64,000 nucleotides of DNA from Gammaproteobacteria bacterium (GTDB lineage Bacteria; Pseudomonadota; Gammaproteobacteria; Pseudomonadales; Azotimanducaceae), in assembly GCA_007694905.1 (NCBI GenBank), contig REEU01000285.1, positions 31,980 to 95,979 on the forward strand, in the 5' to 3' direction. Shown here piece after piece: positions 1 to 8,825 of this stretch. The position numbers and the translations under genes are program-made. The notes under the pieces were generated by a model. It was not told where the DNA came from, made no database searches, and worked only from the letters and a program-made list of their open reading frames with translations. Each line of letters begins with the position of its first letter. Positions within the stretch are counted from its first letter, which is position 1.

Positions 1-131
1 GTGAGTGGCTCGCAGGCCGTCACCCGTGCACCGGGCAGCAGTCGATCAATCAGCTCCTGAGGACCCACGGTCAACACGTCCTGCACTCGGGACACGGCCG
101 CGATGATGCCCCCTGCTCTGCTGCAGGTCAC
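1..131 (-). CDS. Possible 5' part of a gene running off the left edge
   Basis: Reading leftward from a GTG at 131-129, the frame stays open to base 1 and gives about 43 plausible residues (MTCSRAGGIIAAVSRVQDVL and onward). The frame is also open further upstream, so the start is uncertain. If real, it is divergent from the Rieske gene with about 117 bp between them, room for two promoters. I recognise no family. This is weak evidence from an open frame and sensible composition only. Confidence 0.3.
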   Translation of the reverse strand, partial: MTCSRAGGIIAAVSRVQDVLTVGPQELIDRLLPGARVTACEPL

Positions 132-247
132 CCTGGCAGGCGGCTGCCGTTCGGGGTCTGTGGATTGCGTGTACCGGGTCCGATAGCCTGCGGACGTTGC
201 GGCCTCGGAAGCGGATCGGGGCCACGAACGCCTACGGAGAACGACGC

Positions 248-1057
248 ATGGCCCAGGCAGTGGCAGGTTTCACGGCACCGGATGCACGCTCGAGGCTGGA
301 TCATCTCGGCACCTACACGCGGACCATGCCGGTCACCCTGGAGCGCATGTTCGAGAACGCGCTGGACTGGGAGCACCTGCCGTACGTGCACGCCACATCC
401 TTCTCCGGCATCGAGTGCCTCGAGGCCGGGTCCTGGGGCTGGCGGGCGCGTCTGGACTTCGGTGAGCAGACAAGCGAGATCGAGCTCAGGCTCTATCCCG
501 AGGAACGCCGCTGGATCACCCGCACCCTCGCCGGCGAGCGCGCCGGCTCGGAGATCTGGACCCACGCGCTGGTGCTCGATCCGGAGCAGCTGCGCGTGGT
601 GGTGGATTTCTTCCTGCCGAACGTGCCGGCCGAACATCGTGCGCGGGTCGGCCAGGGTTATGCGCGCCAGTACCGCCAGCTCTACGACGAGGACGAGGCG
701 ATGATGGTCGAACGCCAGCGCGCCTTGGCACTCGGAGGAACCACCCGGAGCGAGATCGATCTCGGACCGGTGGCGGATCTGCCCGGCGTGGTGGAACGTG
801 ATGGCAGTCGCTGGCGCGTGGTGGAACTCGACGGTGCCTTGACCGCTTTCGACAGCCGCTGCCCCCATCTGCTCGGACCGTTGGACGATGCGCCCATCGC
901 GGACGGCGTGATCCGCTGCCCCTGGCATGCCTACGCGTTCGACCTGCGCAGCGGCCGCTGCCTCAGCGGAGCGAGTTGCCGCATGCGGCCACGGCCGGTG
1001 GCGCTGCGCGACGGGCGCGCCTGGATCGTGGAGGCCGGCGGATCGAATGGCGGCTGA
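248..1057 (+). CDS. Rieske 2Fe-2S oxygenase-like protein with permuted domain order
   Basis: A 269-residue protein. The C-terminal part carries the Rieske cluster ligands: CPHLLG (Cys205, His207) and CPWHAY (Cys224, His227). The N-terminal part resembles the catalytic domain of Rieske oxygenase alpha subunits: DWEHLPYVH gives a His43-x4-His48 pair typical of the mononuclear iron site, and the acidic stretch DEDEAMM near 148-153 sits where the C-terminal helix of such domains lies. In ordinary alpha subunits the Rieske domain comes first; here it comes last. The start at 248 was chosen over 197 because GGAGA lies 7 bases upstream. The likely role is oxidation of an organic substrate using an external reductase; the substrate is unknown. 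It could also be a Rieske protein fused to a non-catalytic SRPBCC-type domain. Confidence 0.8.
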   Translation: MAQAVAGFTAPDARSRLDHLGTYTRTMPVTLERMFENALDWEHLPYVHATSFSGIECLEAGSWGWRARLDFGEQTSEIELRLYPEERRWITRTLAGERAGSEIWTHALVLDPEQLRVVVDFFLPNVPAEHRARVGQGYARQYRQLYDEDEAMMVERQRALALGGTTRSEIDLGPVADLPGVVERDGSRWRVVELDGALTAFDSRCPHLLGPLDDAPIADGVIRCPWHAYAFDLRSGRCLSGASCRMRPRPVALRDGRAWIVEAGGSNGG

Positions 1058-1167
1058 CCCGAACTGGCCAGACCCGAGCAATGCAGACGGGCGATTGCAC
1101 GACGCTGGGCGTTTCCGCACACAACGGAGAAAGCGTGTTGCAGGGCAAACGTCGGGACGGAAGAACC

Positions 1168-1971
1168 ATGCGCCTGTGGTCTGACGCCGGGCAATGGATC
1201 GGCCTGCGGGTGATCAACGCGCTCGCGCGCAGCGTGCCCATGGAGCACGAGCGGGTCGCCTATGGCGACTCGCCACGTCACCATCTCGACTGGTATCGAC
1301 ACCCGACACCGGGCACCCGGCCCACCATTCTTTTTTTCTATGGCGGCAACTGGCGCAGCGGCCGGCGCCAGGACTATCGGTTCGTCGCGGATACGCTGAT
1401 GACCCTGGGTTGCGACGTAGTGGTGCCGGACTACCGGCTTTATCCCCACGTACGTTTCGACGACATCCTGCTCGATGCCCGCCTAGCGACGGACGCGGTG
1501 CTTGGCCGGCTCGCGCCCGCAAGCCCGTTGATCCTGATGGGGCACTCGGCTGGCGCGCAGATCGGCGCCCTGCTGACGCTCGATGCCTCGCTGCTCTCCG
1601 ACCCTGCGCGAATCGGCGGCTTCGTGGGGCTGGCCGGTCCGTACGACTTCTACCCGTTCACGGAGGACGATCACTGGGAACTGTTCGGGCCAGAGCCCGC
1701 TTACCCCGCCTCGCAGCCCGTCAACTACGTCCGGGCCGACGCGCCGCCGCTGTTCCTGCTGCATGGCGCCGATGACACCCGGGTCCGGCGCGGCCACTCC
1801 AAGAGCCTAATGCAGAAGCAGCAGGCCGCCGGCGGTCGCGCCGAGCGGCGGGTGTATCCCGGCCTCGGTCACGTGGGGCTGCTGCTGGCCTTTTCCCGCC
1901 TTCATCGTCGCGGCCATCCTGTGCTGCAGGACGTTGCCGGCATCATCGCGACGCTCAACGATAAAAGCTAA
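1168..1971 (+). CDS. Alpha/beta hydrolase, esterase/lipase type
   Basis: A 267-residue cytoplasmic-looking hydrolase. The oxyanion-hole region reads YGGNWRSG, a variant of HGGxW. The nucleophile elbow is GHSAG (G-x-S-x-G). The acid lies in HGADDTRV and the histidine in GLGHVG near the C-terminus, so the triad is complete. The layout matches carboxylesterases of the hormone-sensitive lipase / kynurenine formamidase-like group. The start at 1168 follows a GGACGGAAG ribosome site; an in-frame ATG at 1081 would add 29 less convincing residues. It lies downstream of the Rieske gene in the same direction and may be co-transcribed, which suggests hydrolysis of a related ester or lactone. The substrate cannot be told from sequence. 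Confidence 0.85.
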   Translation: MRLWSDAGQWIGLRVINALARSVPMEHERVAYGDSPRHHLDWYRHPTPGTRPTILFFYGGNWRSGRRQDYRFVADTLMTLGCDVVVPDYRLYPHVRFDDILLDARLATDAVLGRLAPASPLILMGHSAGAQIGALLTLDASLLSDPARIGGFVGLAGPYDFYPFTEDDHWELFGPEPAYPASQPVNYVRADAPPLFLLHGADDTRVRRGHSKSLMQKQQAAGGRAERRVYPGLGHVGLLLAFSRLHRRGHPVLQDVAGIIATLNDKS

Positions 1972-1980
1972 CTATATCAA

Positions 1981-2020
1981 ACACCTGAACTGCTCCGACC
2001 CCAATGCTCCCAATGCTCCC
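1981..2020. repeat. Short interspersed repeat, copy 1, with a 9-bp tandem
   Basis: This stretch contains CACCTGAACTGCTCCGACCCC-like sequence, closely matching one end of the inverted-repeat element at 49973-50144 and the single end at 51023. It is followed at once by two tandem AATGCTCCC units. It lies just after the hydrolase stop codon and abuts the stop of the membrane protein gene on the other strand. Confidence 0.6.
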
Positions 2021-2485
2021 TTAGAGCAAGGCGATGAATGTGGCGATGGTCAGCAGCAGGAACGCCAGCGCCATGGCGAGGTGCGCGGGCCATCCCACCT
2101 GGCGCATCTGATAGGCGAGCGCCGGCGCGAACAACATGAACGTGAGGCCGAGGCCCATGTAGCCGCCGGCGGTGAGGTCGTAGTCCTCGAGAAGCCGCGC
2201 CGGCGGGTAGCCCAGCGCCAGTCCCAGCGCCACCTCGAACACGACGATGAGCGCCACCCACACAGCACCGACGCGGAGCTGGTCGTTGAAACGGATGGCG
2301 CCGATCCAGCGGATCGCCAGCACCGCAACCAGGAGGATCAGACCTGAGCCCACCAGGACGCCGAGCTGCCGGGCCGGCCGGTCGCCGAGCACCGGCGTGA
2401 TGAACAGCTCGCGGGCCATGCCGTGCGCGACTTCCACGACGACGATGACACCCCAGACCCACAGCGCGCGGCGCCAGTTCAACAT
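2021..2485 (-). CDS. Small inner-membrane protein, function unknown
   Basis: A 154-residue, very hydrophobic protein with about four predicted membrane helices: residues about 5-22, 38-60, 70-95 and 125-152. A charged segment with a YPPARLLEDYDL sequence lies in one loop. The start at 2485 is preceded by GAGGAGCAG, a strong ribosome site. The longer in-frame extension to 2644 overlaps vapC and is rejected. I do not recognise a named family. The gene is just downstream of vapBC on the same strand but is probably an independent chromosomal gene. Confidence 0.75.
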   Translation of the reverse strand: MLNWRRALWVWGVIVVVEVAHGMARELFITPVLGDRPARQLGVLVGSGLILLVAVLAIRWIGAIRFNDQLRVGAVWVALIVVFEVALGLALGYPPARLLEDYDLTAGGYMGLGLTFMLFAPALAYQMRQVGWPAHLAMALAFLLLTIATFIALL

Positions 2486-2513
2486 CTGCTCCTCACCGGA
2501 CGCAGAGGCCCGA

Positions 2514-2882
2514 CTACCGAGCGTCATGGGCAAGCCGCAAGTCGGCGGCAGCGGCATGCAGGCGCTTGTCCCGCGTCCAGACGGTGGCCGGTGCCGACAG
2601 CGCAGCCGAGGCAAGCAGGTGCGCGTGGACGTAGCCGATACCACGGCCCATCAGCTCGTAGCGGTCGATGAACACCAGCACTTCCGGATCATCCGCTGCT
2701 GTCGCCGCCGGCAGCCGGGACAGCAGGCCGAGGACTTCGCGGCGTTGCCGCAGGTTGCCGCATGCGAGTTCACCGAGCACAAACGGATGCATCAGCACCC
2801 TGTTGCCCTCCAGCAGGGAGGACAGGATCTCGTCACCGCTTCGCAGGTGGTCGATCCAGACTGATGTGTCGACGAGGATCAC
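2514..2882 (-). CDS. vapC: VapC-type PIN-domain toxin, possibly inactivated
   Basis: A 122-residue PIN-domain ribonuclease of a type II toxin-antitoxin system. The fold is recognisable from MILVDTSVWIDHL (Asp5), HPFVLGELACGNLRQR (Glu38), the GRGIGYV-HAHLLAS helix, and VWTRDKRL (Asp105). Close VapC relatives carry Asp where this protein has His86 (GYVDAH to GYVHAH). That residue is one of the metal-coordinating acids, so the toxin may be weak or dead. A single GAC to CAC change would explain it. The gene overlaps the upstream antitoxin by 4 bp, the usual translational coupling. Confidence 0.9.
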   Translation of the reverse strand: MILVDTSVWIDHLRSGDEILSSLLEGNRVLMHPFVLGELACGNLRQRREVLGLLSRLPAATAADDPEVLVFIDRYELMGRGIGYVHAHLLASAALSAPATVWTRDKRLHAAAADLRLAHDAR

Positions 2883-3076
2883 GCGGGCCCGGAGCGGCGG
2901 CGCGGGATCGCCTCCACCTGCGGCTCGCTGCCACCGAGGCGGGCCAGACGACGCGCGCTCTCCCGTTCGATGAGCGCGCGCAGGCCTTCGCGTACCAGTG
3001 CGGCCTTCTCGGTCAAACCTGTCATCCGCTGCGCCTCGCGCAGCAGATCGTCATCAAGGTTAAGCGTCGTGCGCAT
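2879..3076 (-). CDS. vapB: VapB-type ribbon-helix-helix antitoxin
   Basis: A 65-residue antitoxin. MRTTLNLDDDLLREAQRMTG is the classic ribbon-helix-helix opening (beta strand then helix) of VapB proteins that have Arc/MetJ-like DNA binding. TEKAALVREGLRALIERE forms the second helix, and the Arg/Pro-rich tail should wrap the toxin. It overlaps vapC by 4 bp (ATGA). It should repress its own operon through the palindrome at 3110-3121. Confidence 0.92.
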   Translation of the reverse strand: MRTTLNLDDDLLREAQRMTGLTEKAALVREGLRALIERESARRLARLGGSEPQVEAIPRRRSGPA

Positions 3077-3109
3077 GGCAGCCTCGCGTGCTCATCAGCA
3101 TCCAGACGT

Positions 3110-3140
3110 CATCATATGATGCGTTAATTCGTGCCCTCAA
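3110..3140 (-). promoter_or_regulatory. vapBC promoter with overlapping palindromic operator
   Basis: On the minus strand, TTGAGG (3140-3135) and TATGAT (3116-3111) form a -35/-10 pair with an 18-base spacer, about 35 bp upstream of vapB. The -10 lies inside the perfect 12-bp palindrome CATCATATGATG (3110-3121). An operator over the -10 fits antitoxin autorepression. The assignment is by inspection only. Confidence 0.6.
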
Positions 3141-3280
3141 GGCGAGGATCGGGCGACATTCGGCCCCCGCGCGAATATCGACGGCACCTGCTACCCTTTA
3201 TCTGTCGGATTTGGGCTCCAGTTCACGGTGTGCGCCGCCCAAATTCGTTCTCCCTTTGCCCAGCGTGAGTCACGAACATC

Positions 3281-4741
3281 ATGAAGACGTTTCTGCTGTC
3301 GCTGATCGCCACCGCCATCCTGGCCGCCTGCGCAGCGCTGCCCACGTCGGACCCGGAACGGCGCGTTGCCGGAACCGGCAACGGCGCCACCAACGAAGCG
3401 GCCATCAACGCGCTCTACGAAGTCATCGACGAGAGCGTGCGGGACTATCACGACGGTCTCGATGCTGCTGCCGTCGGTCGCTTCGACGAGGCCAAGACGC
3501 TGATCAACGAGGCCGTGGCGGCACTCTCCGCCGCCGGCATCGAGTGTGCGGAAACGCGGGGCTGCGAACCCCAGCGCTTCATGTCGGCCTACGGCAACCT
3601 GCTCACCCTGCGCAGCGACGTGCTCACCGGCGCCATGGAAGAGTTCGTCGAGGTGGAGAAGACCTACGACGAGGAGAGCATCGTCCTCGCGGAGATCCCT
3701 TCCGCGACCCGTTCGGTGAACCTGCTCAACGGCCAGGACCTGCGCGAGATCATCGAACTCAACGGCCCCGTGAACGCCGCCATGCACGACTGGTTGACGT
3801 GGATGCGGCCGAACCTGATGGACGCCTGGGAGAACTACCAGTACATGCGCCACCTGATGTGGCCCGAGTACGAGAGGGCCGGTCTCCCGGAAGCACTGCT
3901 GTTCGGGATCATGGCGAAGGAGTCCGGGGGCCGCGTGCATTCGGTGTCCCGCGCCGGTGCCGCCGGGCCGCTGCAGTTCATGCCCCACACCGGCCGCCGC
4001 TTCGGCCTCGACCGCGACAACGGCTTCGATCAGCGCTTCGATCCCGCTCTGGCCTCCCGCGCCAGCGTCGCGTACCTCAATGAGCGCTTCGACGCGCTGA
4101 ACGACAACCTCGAGCTCGCTCTCGCGGCCTACAACGGCGGCGAGAACCGCATCCAGCGGCTGGTCCGACAGTCGTCAAATGCGAGTTTCTGGAATCCGGA
4201 AATCCGCGCCCAGCTGCCGCGGGAGACCCAGGACTACGTGCCCTATGTGCTCGCGGCAGCCTGGCTGTTCCTGCACCCGGAGGAGTACGGGGTCGAGTTC
4301 CCCGAGATCCATGCCGAGGCGACCACTGTGGCCCTCGCCGCACCGGCGACGCTGGGCGAACTCGCCATCTGTCTGGGTCAGCACGACAGCCGCAACGGCT
4401 GGTTCCGAACCCTGCGCAATCTCAATCCACGCCAGGAACCCTTCGATCGCCTCGAAGCGGGAACGGAGTTGGTCATGCCGAGCCAGCTCGAACATGCCTA
4501 TCAGGCACGCTGCGTCGAAGGCGGCTTCCTCAGCGTCGCTTCGGTGCTGCACGAATCCAGGGATGATCGGCGACCGCCGAGCCGCGTCTACACGGTGCGT
4601 TCGGGCGATACGCTCTCCACCATCGTTTCCCGCAACGGTTGCCCTAGCGTTCGCGCAGTCGCGAGCGAGAACAACATCCAGGCACCGAGCTACATGATCC
4701 GCCCGGGTCAGCGGCTGACGCTCACCGGTTGCAGGGGCTGA
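3281..4741 (+). CDS. Lytic transglycosylase lipoprotein with LysM domain (MltD type)
   Basis: A 486-residue outer-membrane lipoprotein that cleaves peptidoglycan glycan strands. The signal peptide ends in a lipobox with Cys17 (AILAAC). Residues about 30-190 form a long alpha-helical region. The SLT domain starts near 195: MAKESGG contains the catalytic Glu214, followed by GAAGPLQFMP and ALAAYNGGENRI, all hallmark motifs. A LysM domain ends the protein (YTVRSGDTLSTIVSRN to IRPGQRLTL, about 440-485). MltD of Escherichia coli has the same order but two LysM repeats; only one is clear here. The gene is convergent with the next one. Confidence 0.92.
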   Translation: MKTFLLSLIATAILAACAALPTSDPERRVAGTGNGATNEAAINALYEVIDESVRDYHDGLDAAAVGRFDEAKTLINEAVAALSAAGIECAETRGCEPQRFMSAYGNLLTLRSDVLTGAMEEFVEVEKTYDEESIVLAEIPSATRSVNLLNGQDLREIIELNGPVNAAMHDWLTWMRPNLMDAWENYQYMRHLMWPEYERAGLPEALLFGIMAKESGGRVHSVSRAGAAGPLQFMPHTGRRFGLDRDNGFDQRFDPALASRASVAYLNERFDALNDNLELALAAYNGGENRIQRLVRQSSNASFWNPEIRAQLPRETQDYVPYVLAAAWLFLHPEEYGVEFPEIHAEATTVALAAPATLGELAICLGQHDSRNGWFRTLRNLNPRQEPFDRLEAGTELVMPSQLEHAYQARCVEGGFLSVASVLHESRDDRRPPSRVYTVRSGDTLSTIVSRNGCPSVRAVASENNIQAPSYMIRPGQRLTLTGCRG

Positions 4742-4816
4742 CGCCACGCAGCCGGAGGCAGCACGCCTCGAACGCGCCTCCGTCGGCCGCCGCGCGCTGA
4801 ATCGGTCAGGTTCCCG

Positions 4817-6484
4817 TCAGCGCGCGAACAGCGCCTTCAGGCGCTCGGTCATGGCATCGGTCCAGTCCGGCGGATCGGTCACTTCCAGCCACGCATCGAT
4901 GTAGTGGGACGGGGCGTAGACATGGCCGTAGCCCATCGGGGCGGTGTCTGCGGCCCCCATGTCCACCGCGAGTTGCAGCATGGTCACCACCGGATACCAG
5001 CGCAGCTCAGCGGAAACGTCAGGACCGCGCGGATACTGCATCCAGTCGGGCTGCCGATAGAACGATTCGGTCTCGAAGAACGTGATTGGATCGCTGGCGT
5101 ACTGCAGAAACACGATGCGAATCGGCCCCCACTCAGCGCCCGGAAGCTCCGGCGGCGACTGATTCTTGAAGCGGACAATGGAACCGTCGCGAAAACGCGG
5201 CAGCCAGGCCGTTGATTCTGATTGCCGCATGTCCGTGATCGCGCGCCAGCTCGAGCTGCGGAAAGGCGGCCCGCTCCACAGCGCACCCTGGAACGGGTCG
5301 GCGATGATGTCGTAGAGGTCGGCCGCGAGATCGGAGTTCATCGCCCCCAGACTGAGGCCATGCAGATAAAGCGCCGGTCGACGGTCGCGGGGCAGGCTGG
5401 TCCAGTGGCCGTAAACCTCGCGAAACACGGCCCGCGCAGTCTGAGCGCCCAGGTCGGGCTCTGCGAGCAGGGACATCCAGCTCGGCAGGTAGGAGTACTG
5501 GACGGCGACACTGGCGATGTCGCCGCGATGCAGATACTCCACCGGATTCATGGCACTCGGATCGAGCCAGCCGGTTCCGGTGGGCGTCGCCAGGATCAGC
5601 ACCGAACGCTCGAACGCGTCCACGCGCAGAAGTTCCGCGAGCGCGAGTTCGGCCCGCTCCTCGATGGTCTCGGCAGAGTTGAGTCCGACGTAGACGCGAA
5701 TCGGCTTCATCACCGCTGCATCGTGGAAGGCCTCGAGGTCCTCCAGCGTCGGGCCGCCGACGACGAAGTCGCGCCCGCGCCGCCCCAGCCCTTCCCAGTG
5801 GATGAACGATGCGCTGCTGCCGGTCTGCATGGGGTCGGAGGGCAGCGCCTGCTCCGGCTCGATCCAGGCATCGACCTGGGCATAGGCGGTGTCTGACATG
5901 CGCAGCAGATAGCGGAACAGGACACCATCGAGGACGGACCAGAAAACGGCGATGGCAACCAGCGCGCCCGCAACGTTGGCTACGTGGGCCGGAATGAAAC
6001 GGTCGAAGCGCCGAGCGCTGAACCGGAACAGGAGATGGAACAGCCGTGCCAGTGCCAGCAGCACCACGAACACGATGAACGCGATGACGCCGACCCGGAC
6101 CAGATGCGCGGTGTCCACCGGTGGCAGCTCCATCAGTTCGCGGACCGAGTTCTGCCAGCCGCTGGCCTGCCACAGGAACGTGAACGCCACCGCGACGCAG
6201 AGCGCGGACGCCGCGTAGAGGATGTAGCGCTGAATCCGCGCCGGGGGAGACGGCAGACCCACGTAGGCCCACAGCCAGCTTGCGAACACGCCGATGCCGT
6301 AGCCGGCGCTCAGAGAGACACCGGAGAGCAGGGCCTGCATGACGTAGGTCCGCGGCAGCAGACTCGGCGTCAGCGACGCGGCGAAGAACAGGGTCCCCGT
6401 CAGGACTCCGATCACCGAGAGCGATGCGGTAAAGCGCGCGACCCAATCCGGAACCTTGTCGCGATGACGCAGAATGAAACGCAC
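4817..6484 (-). CDS. Membrane-anchored alpha/beta hydrolase (Abhydrolase_9 / Rv1069c-like)
   Basis: A 555-residue inner-membrane protein. The N-terminal third (about 20-200) has five or so hydrophobic helices. The C-terminal two thirds form an alpha/beta hydrolase-like domain with GLSLG as the nucleophile elbow (LYLHGLSLGAM). SGPPFRSSSW and YASDPITFF are typical of the family, and the histidine is probably in GYGHVYAPSHYIDAW. This two-part layout matches the COG4425 / Abhydrolase_9 family known from mycobacteria and proteobacteria; its substrate is not established. The gene ends 76 bp from the convergent transglycosylase gene. The inverted pair GGAGGC/GCCTCC between them (4756-4786) may act as a weak shared terminator. 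Confidence 0.88.
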   Translation of the reverse strand: MRFILRHRDKVPDWVARFTASLSVIGVLTGTLFFAASLTPSLLPRTYVMQALLSGVSLSAGYGIGVFASWLWAYVGLPSPPARIQRYILYAASALCVAVAFTFLWQASGWQNSVRELMELPPVDTAHLVRVGVIAFIVFVVLLALARLFHLLFRFSARRFDRFIPAHVANVAGALVAIAVFWSVLDGVLFRYLLRMSDTAYAQVDAWIEPEQALPSDPMQTGSSASFIHWEGLGRRGRDFVVGGPTLEDLEAFHDAAVMKPIRVYVGLNSAETIEERAELALAELLRVDAFERSVLILATPTGTGWLDPSAMNPVEYLHRGDIASVAVQYSYLPSWMSLLAEPDLGAQTARAVFREVYGHWTSLPRDRRPALYLHGLSLGAMNSDLAADLYDIIADPFQGALWSGPPFRSSSWRAITDMRQSESTAWLPRFRDGSIVRFKNQSPPELPGAEWGPIRIVFLQYASDPITFFETESFYRQPDWMQYPRGPDVSAELRWYPVVTMLQLAVDMGAADTAPMGYGHVYAPSHYIDAWLEVTDPPDWTDAMTERLKALFAR

Positions 6485-6691
6485 CCACTAACCCCAGTTC
6501 ACTTCCCCATGCCAGACCACAGCAACTACCTGAAAACACCGATGAAGCCGCCGTGGACGCAGCTTGGATCCTACCCTGGAAGCCACGTTTCGACACTGAC
6601 AAGCGACGCCCAGGGCGTGCAGAGAGAGCGCATGGCTGGATTATCGCCGACGCCAGCGCTGTCGGCGAGTCAGCCTCATGGAGCGCAGGAC

Positions 6692-7720
6692 TCAAGGGTT
6701 CTGTACGAGCGCAGCGGACGGGCCGCTGACCGGCCTCCACGCGACGCGGGTGCGCCGATTGCGCTGCCGACCTTCCTCGGATGCGTTCGAGGCAACGGGC
6801 TGCCGGGCCGCATGGTGCGAGACATGCAGGCGGTCGGAATCGACGCCGGCTTCGATCAGCGCTGCTGCCACCGCCTGGGCGCGCCTGCGCGCCAGCGCCT
6901 CGTTGTGGGCATCGGTACCCGTGGCGTCGGTGTGCCCTTCAATGTGCAGCCGCGGCGATTCATGACCTGGCCAGGATGATGGGTCCTGCATGCGCGCGGC
7001 CAGCGCCTCGAGCCGGGTCAGGCTCTCCGGCAGCAGCCGCGCGCTGTCGATGTCGAAGTAGACCTGGAGTTCACTGGGCTCGCTCGAAGCCTGTTCCGGC
7101 TCGTCACGGCGCGTCGCCTCCGACAGCGAGCCACTGGCGACGCCGCAATCGGCGAGTGCGGCATAGACCGAGCGAAAGTGCAGCGGCGAGACTGCGACGC
7201 TCAGCGCCGTCGCCACCGTGATCACCCGTTGCTGCCGGAAGCTCAGCTGACGGCCCTCGCGCAGCTGCAGCAGCATCTGCTGCACGATGGAGCCGTCGAG
7301 GCGAATCCCGCCGTCTTCCGGAGCTGCGACCCGACCGATGAAGCGCTCCTCCGGATAGGCTCGATGCCACGACGGTGCGACGCTGATCACCTCGACGTCT
7401 TCACCCTCGAAGTGGGGCCGGAAAGCATGCAGCTCGAAAGCAGGGGCAGCGCTGCCTTCGCGGATGAAGTGCGCCTCACCGTAGTTGTTTATCTCCTGGA
7501 CGAGCGTGCAGACGCCGTCGCTGGTCGTGGCTGCCCACTGACCTTTCAGGGCGTCGGCGCCAAACGCCACCTGCAGCAGGTCCGGGTCGGTCCCCGGCCA
7601 GGCATGGGCAAGCGTAGATAGTCCTGAACCGAGCAGCAAGACGGCAAACGCAGTGATACGACGCCACAGCACCCATCTCCACCGATGGTCACGATCCCCG
7701 CTGCGCACGTTCCGTTGCAT
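6692..7720 (-). CDS. OmpA-family protein with MotY-like N-terminal domain
   Basis: A 342-residue exported protein. After a basic start (MQRNVRSGDRDHRWRW) comes a hydrophobic signal ending near ALAHA. The segment from FGADALKGQWAATTSDGVCT to the HFR-rich region resembles the N-terminal domain of MotY, the T-ring protein of sodium-driven flagellar motors. The C-terminal OmpA domain binds peptidoglycan (VYFDIDSARL, LHIEGHTDATGTDAHNEALA, RRNRRTRV). No flagellar genes are nearby, so a role in envelope anchoring other than motility is also possible. The start at 7720 has a weak ribosome site, and a start further upstream cannot be excluded. Confidence 0.8.
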   Translation of the reverse strand: MQRNVRSGDRDHRWRWVLWRRITAFAVLLLGSGLSTLAHAWPGTDPDLLQVAFGADALKGQWAATTSDGVCTLVQEINNYGEAHFIREGSAAPAFELHAFRPHFEGEDVEVISVAPSWHRAYPEERFIGRVAAPEDGGIRLDGSIVQQMLLQLREGRQLSFRQQRVITVATALSVAVSPLHFRSVYAALADCGVASGSLSEATRRDEPEQASSEPSELQVYFDIDSARLLPESLTRLEALAARMQDPSSWPGHESPRLHIEGHTDATGTDAHNEALARRRAQAVAAALIEAGVDSDRLHVSHHAARQPVASNASEEGRQRNRRTRVAWRPVSGPSAALVQNP

Positions 7721-7867
7721 GGGCAAGGTATCGGCCGCAATCGCCCAAGCTTGACCTCTGATCACTCGGCCCGCATGAGGTGCGACGGACGTTCGCCGAG
7801 ACGCTGTGGCGCGCTCCCGTCGAGGAGTAAGCTTCGATAGTCGAATCGAGTGGGGGCTCTCGACACC

Positions 7868-8560
7868 ATGACGCTCTCCGCAGCAGAACCGCATTCCCCG
7901 TCATCGCCTTGGGACGATGCTCCCTGGCTCGGCCTGAGCATCCATGCGCTGCCATTGCTCGGCGTGATGTTCCTGGGCTGGAGCCTGTTCTCCGTCATGC
8001 TCATCTACTGGATGGAGGCCGGGCTGATGATCGTGGCGGGGGTGGCCCGGGTGTGCTGGTGCGGCCCGAGGCCTGTCCGCAACACGGTGACGATGCTGCT
8101 GCTCTCTCCGATCTACTTCGGACCCGCACTCGGCTTCGTGTTCGCGTTCTTCATGGGCGTGGTGACGTTCTTCTACGGCCCGGAGCCCATCGTCCACGCC
8201 GAGGACATGCCGAGCATGGGCGAGGTGGGCAGTCAGATTCTCGCGGAATGGCTGTGGGTTCCGGTGCTGCTGATCGCCGGCAACTACGTCCTGGACTTTT
8301 TTCAGGACTGGATCCGGTCGGGCGTCTATCGCAGCGGCGACATGGTGAAGGAGATGTTCAAGGTCTACGGCACCATGATGCCGATGATGATCGTCCTCAT
8401 CATCGCCGGCGCAGTGCTGTTGGAGACCGGACTGGGAAGTCTGGCGGTCGCCTTCGTGGTGCTGGTGCGGATCGCGCTCGATGTCGCGATCCAGCTCATC
8501 ACCCGCGTGCTCCGGAACCAGCGTCACGGCCAGACGGCGTCGCCCGGCCCGCAGGCATGA
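7868..8560 (+). CDS. Multi-pass membrane protein, DUF6498-like
   Basis: A 230-residue integral membrane protein with about five helices. It starts by SIHALPLLGVMFLGWSLFSVMLIYW and has conserved-looking aromatic and acidic residues in FQDWIRSGVYRSGD between helices. The sequence resembles the poorly known DUF6498 family (helix with a W-x-E segment near the N-terminus); this is recalled from pattern and unproven. It is transcribed divergently from the OmpA/MotY-like gene, 148 bp away. No enzymatic motif is visible. Confidence 0.7.
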   Translation: MTLSAAEPHSPSSPWDDAPWLGLSIHALPLLGVMFLGWSLFSVMLIYWMEAGLMIVAGVARVCWCGPRPVRNTVTMLLLSPIYFGPALGFVFAFFMGVVTFFYGPEPIVHAEDMPSMGEVGSQILAEWLWVPVLLIAGNYVLDFFQDWIRSGVYRSGDMVKEMFKVYGTMMPMMIVLIIAGAVLLETGLGSLAVAFVVLVRIALDVAIQLITRVLRNQRHGQTASPGPQA

Positions 8561-8825
8561 AACAGCGACAGCCGAGCTTGCCTGGATGAACGTGTGAACG
8601 CGCGGGGGTGGGCTTGTGGCCTGAACTGAGGGTGTCGGGTGAGTACGGCATGGGGCCTCCAATACATGAAGGCACGTGCTGCGAGGTTCGGCAGACCCTT
8701 CTGCCTTCACCCGATCACATTACGAGAGCTGACGCTTCAAGTCGGTGCGCTTCAACACACTGACCGTGCGCACTGCTTCACATTTCCACCCAGTCCCCCT
8801 GCGCTGAGTTCGGCCCCTCGTCTCA

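Noticed and set aside
4742..4816. Possible strong terminator between convergent genes
   Set aside because: GGAGGC/GCCTCC can pair, but the stem is short with a long loop and there is no T-run, so I only note it with the gene.
5133..6740. Minus-strand frame of 535 codons
   Set aside because: It is a second frame on the same strand as the membrane-anchored hydrolase, whose own frame has clear helices and a GLSLG motif.
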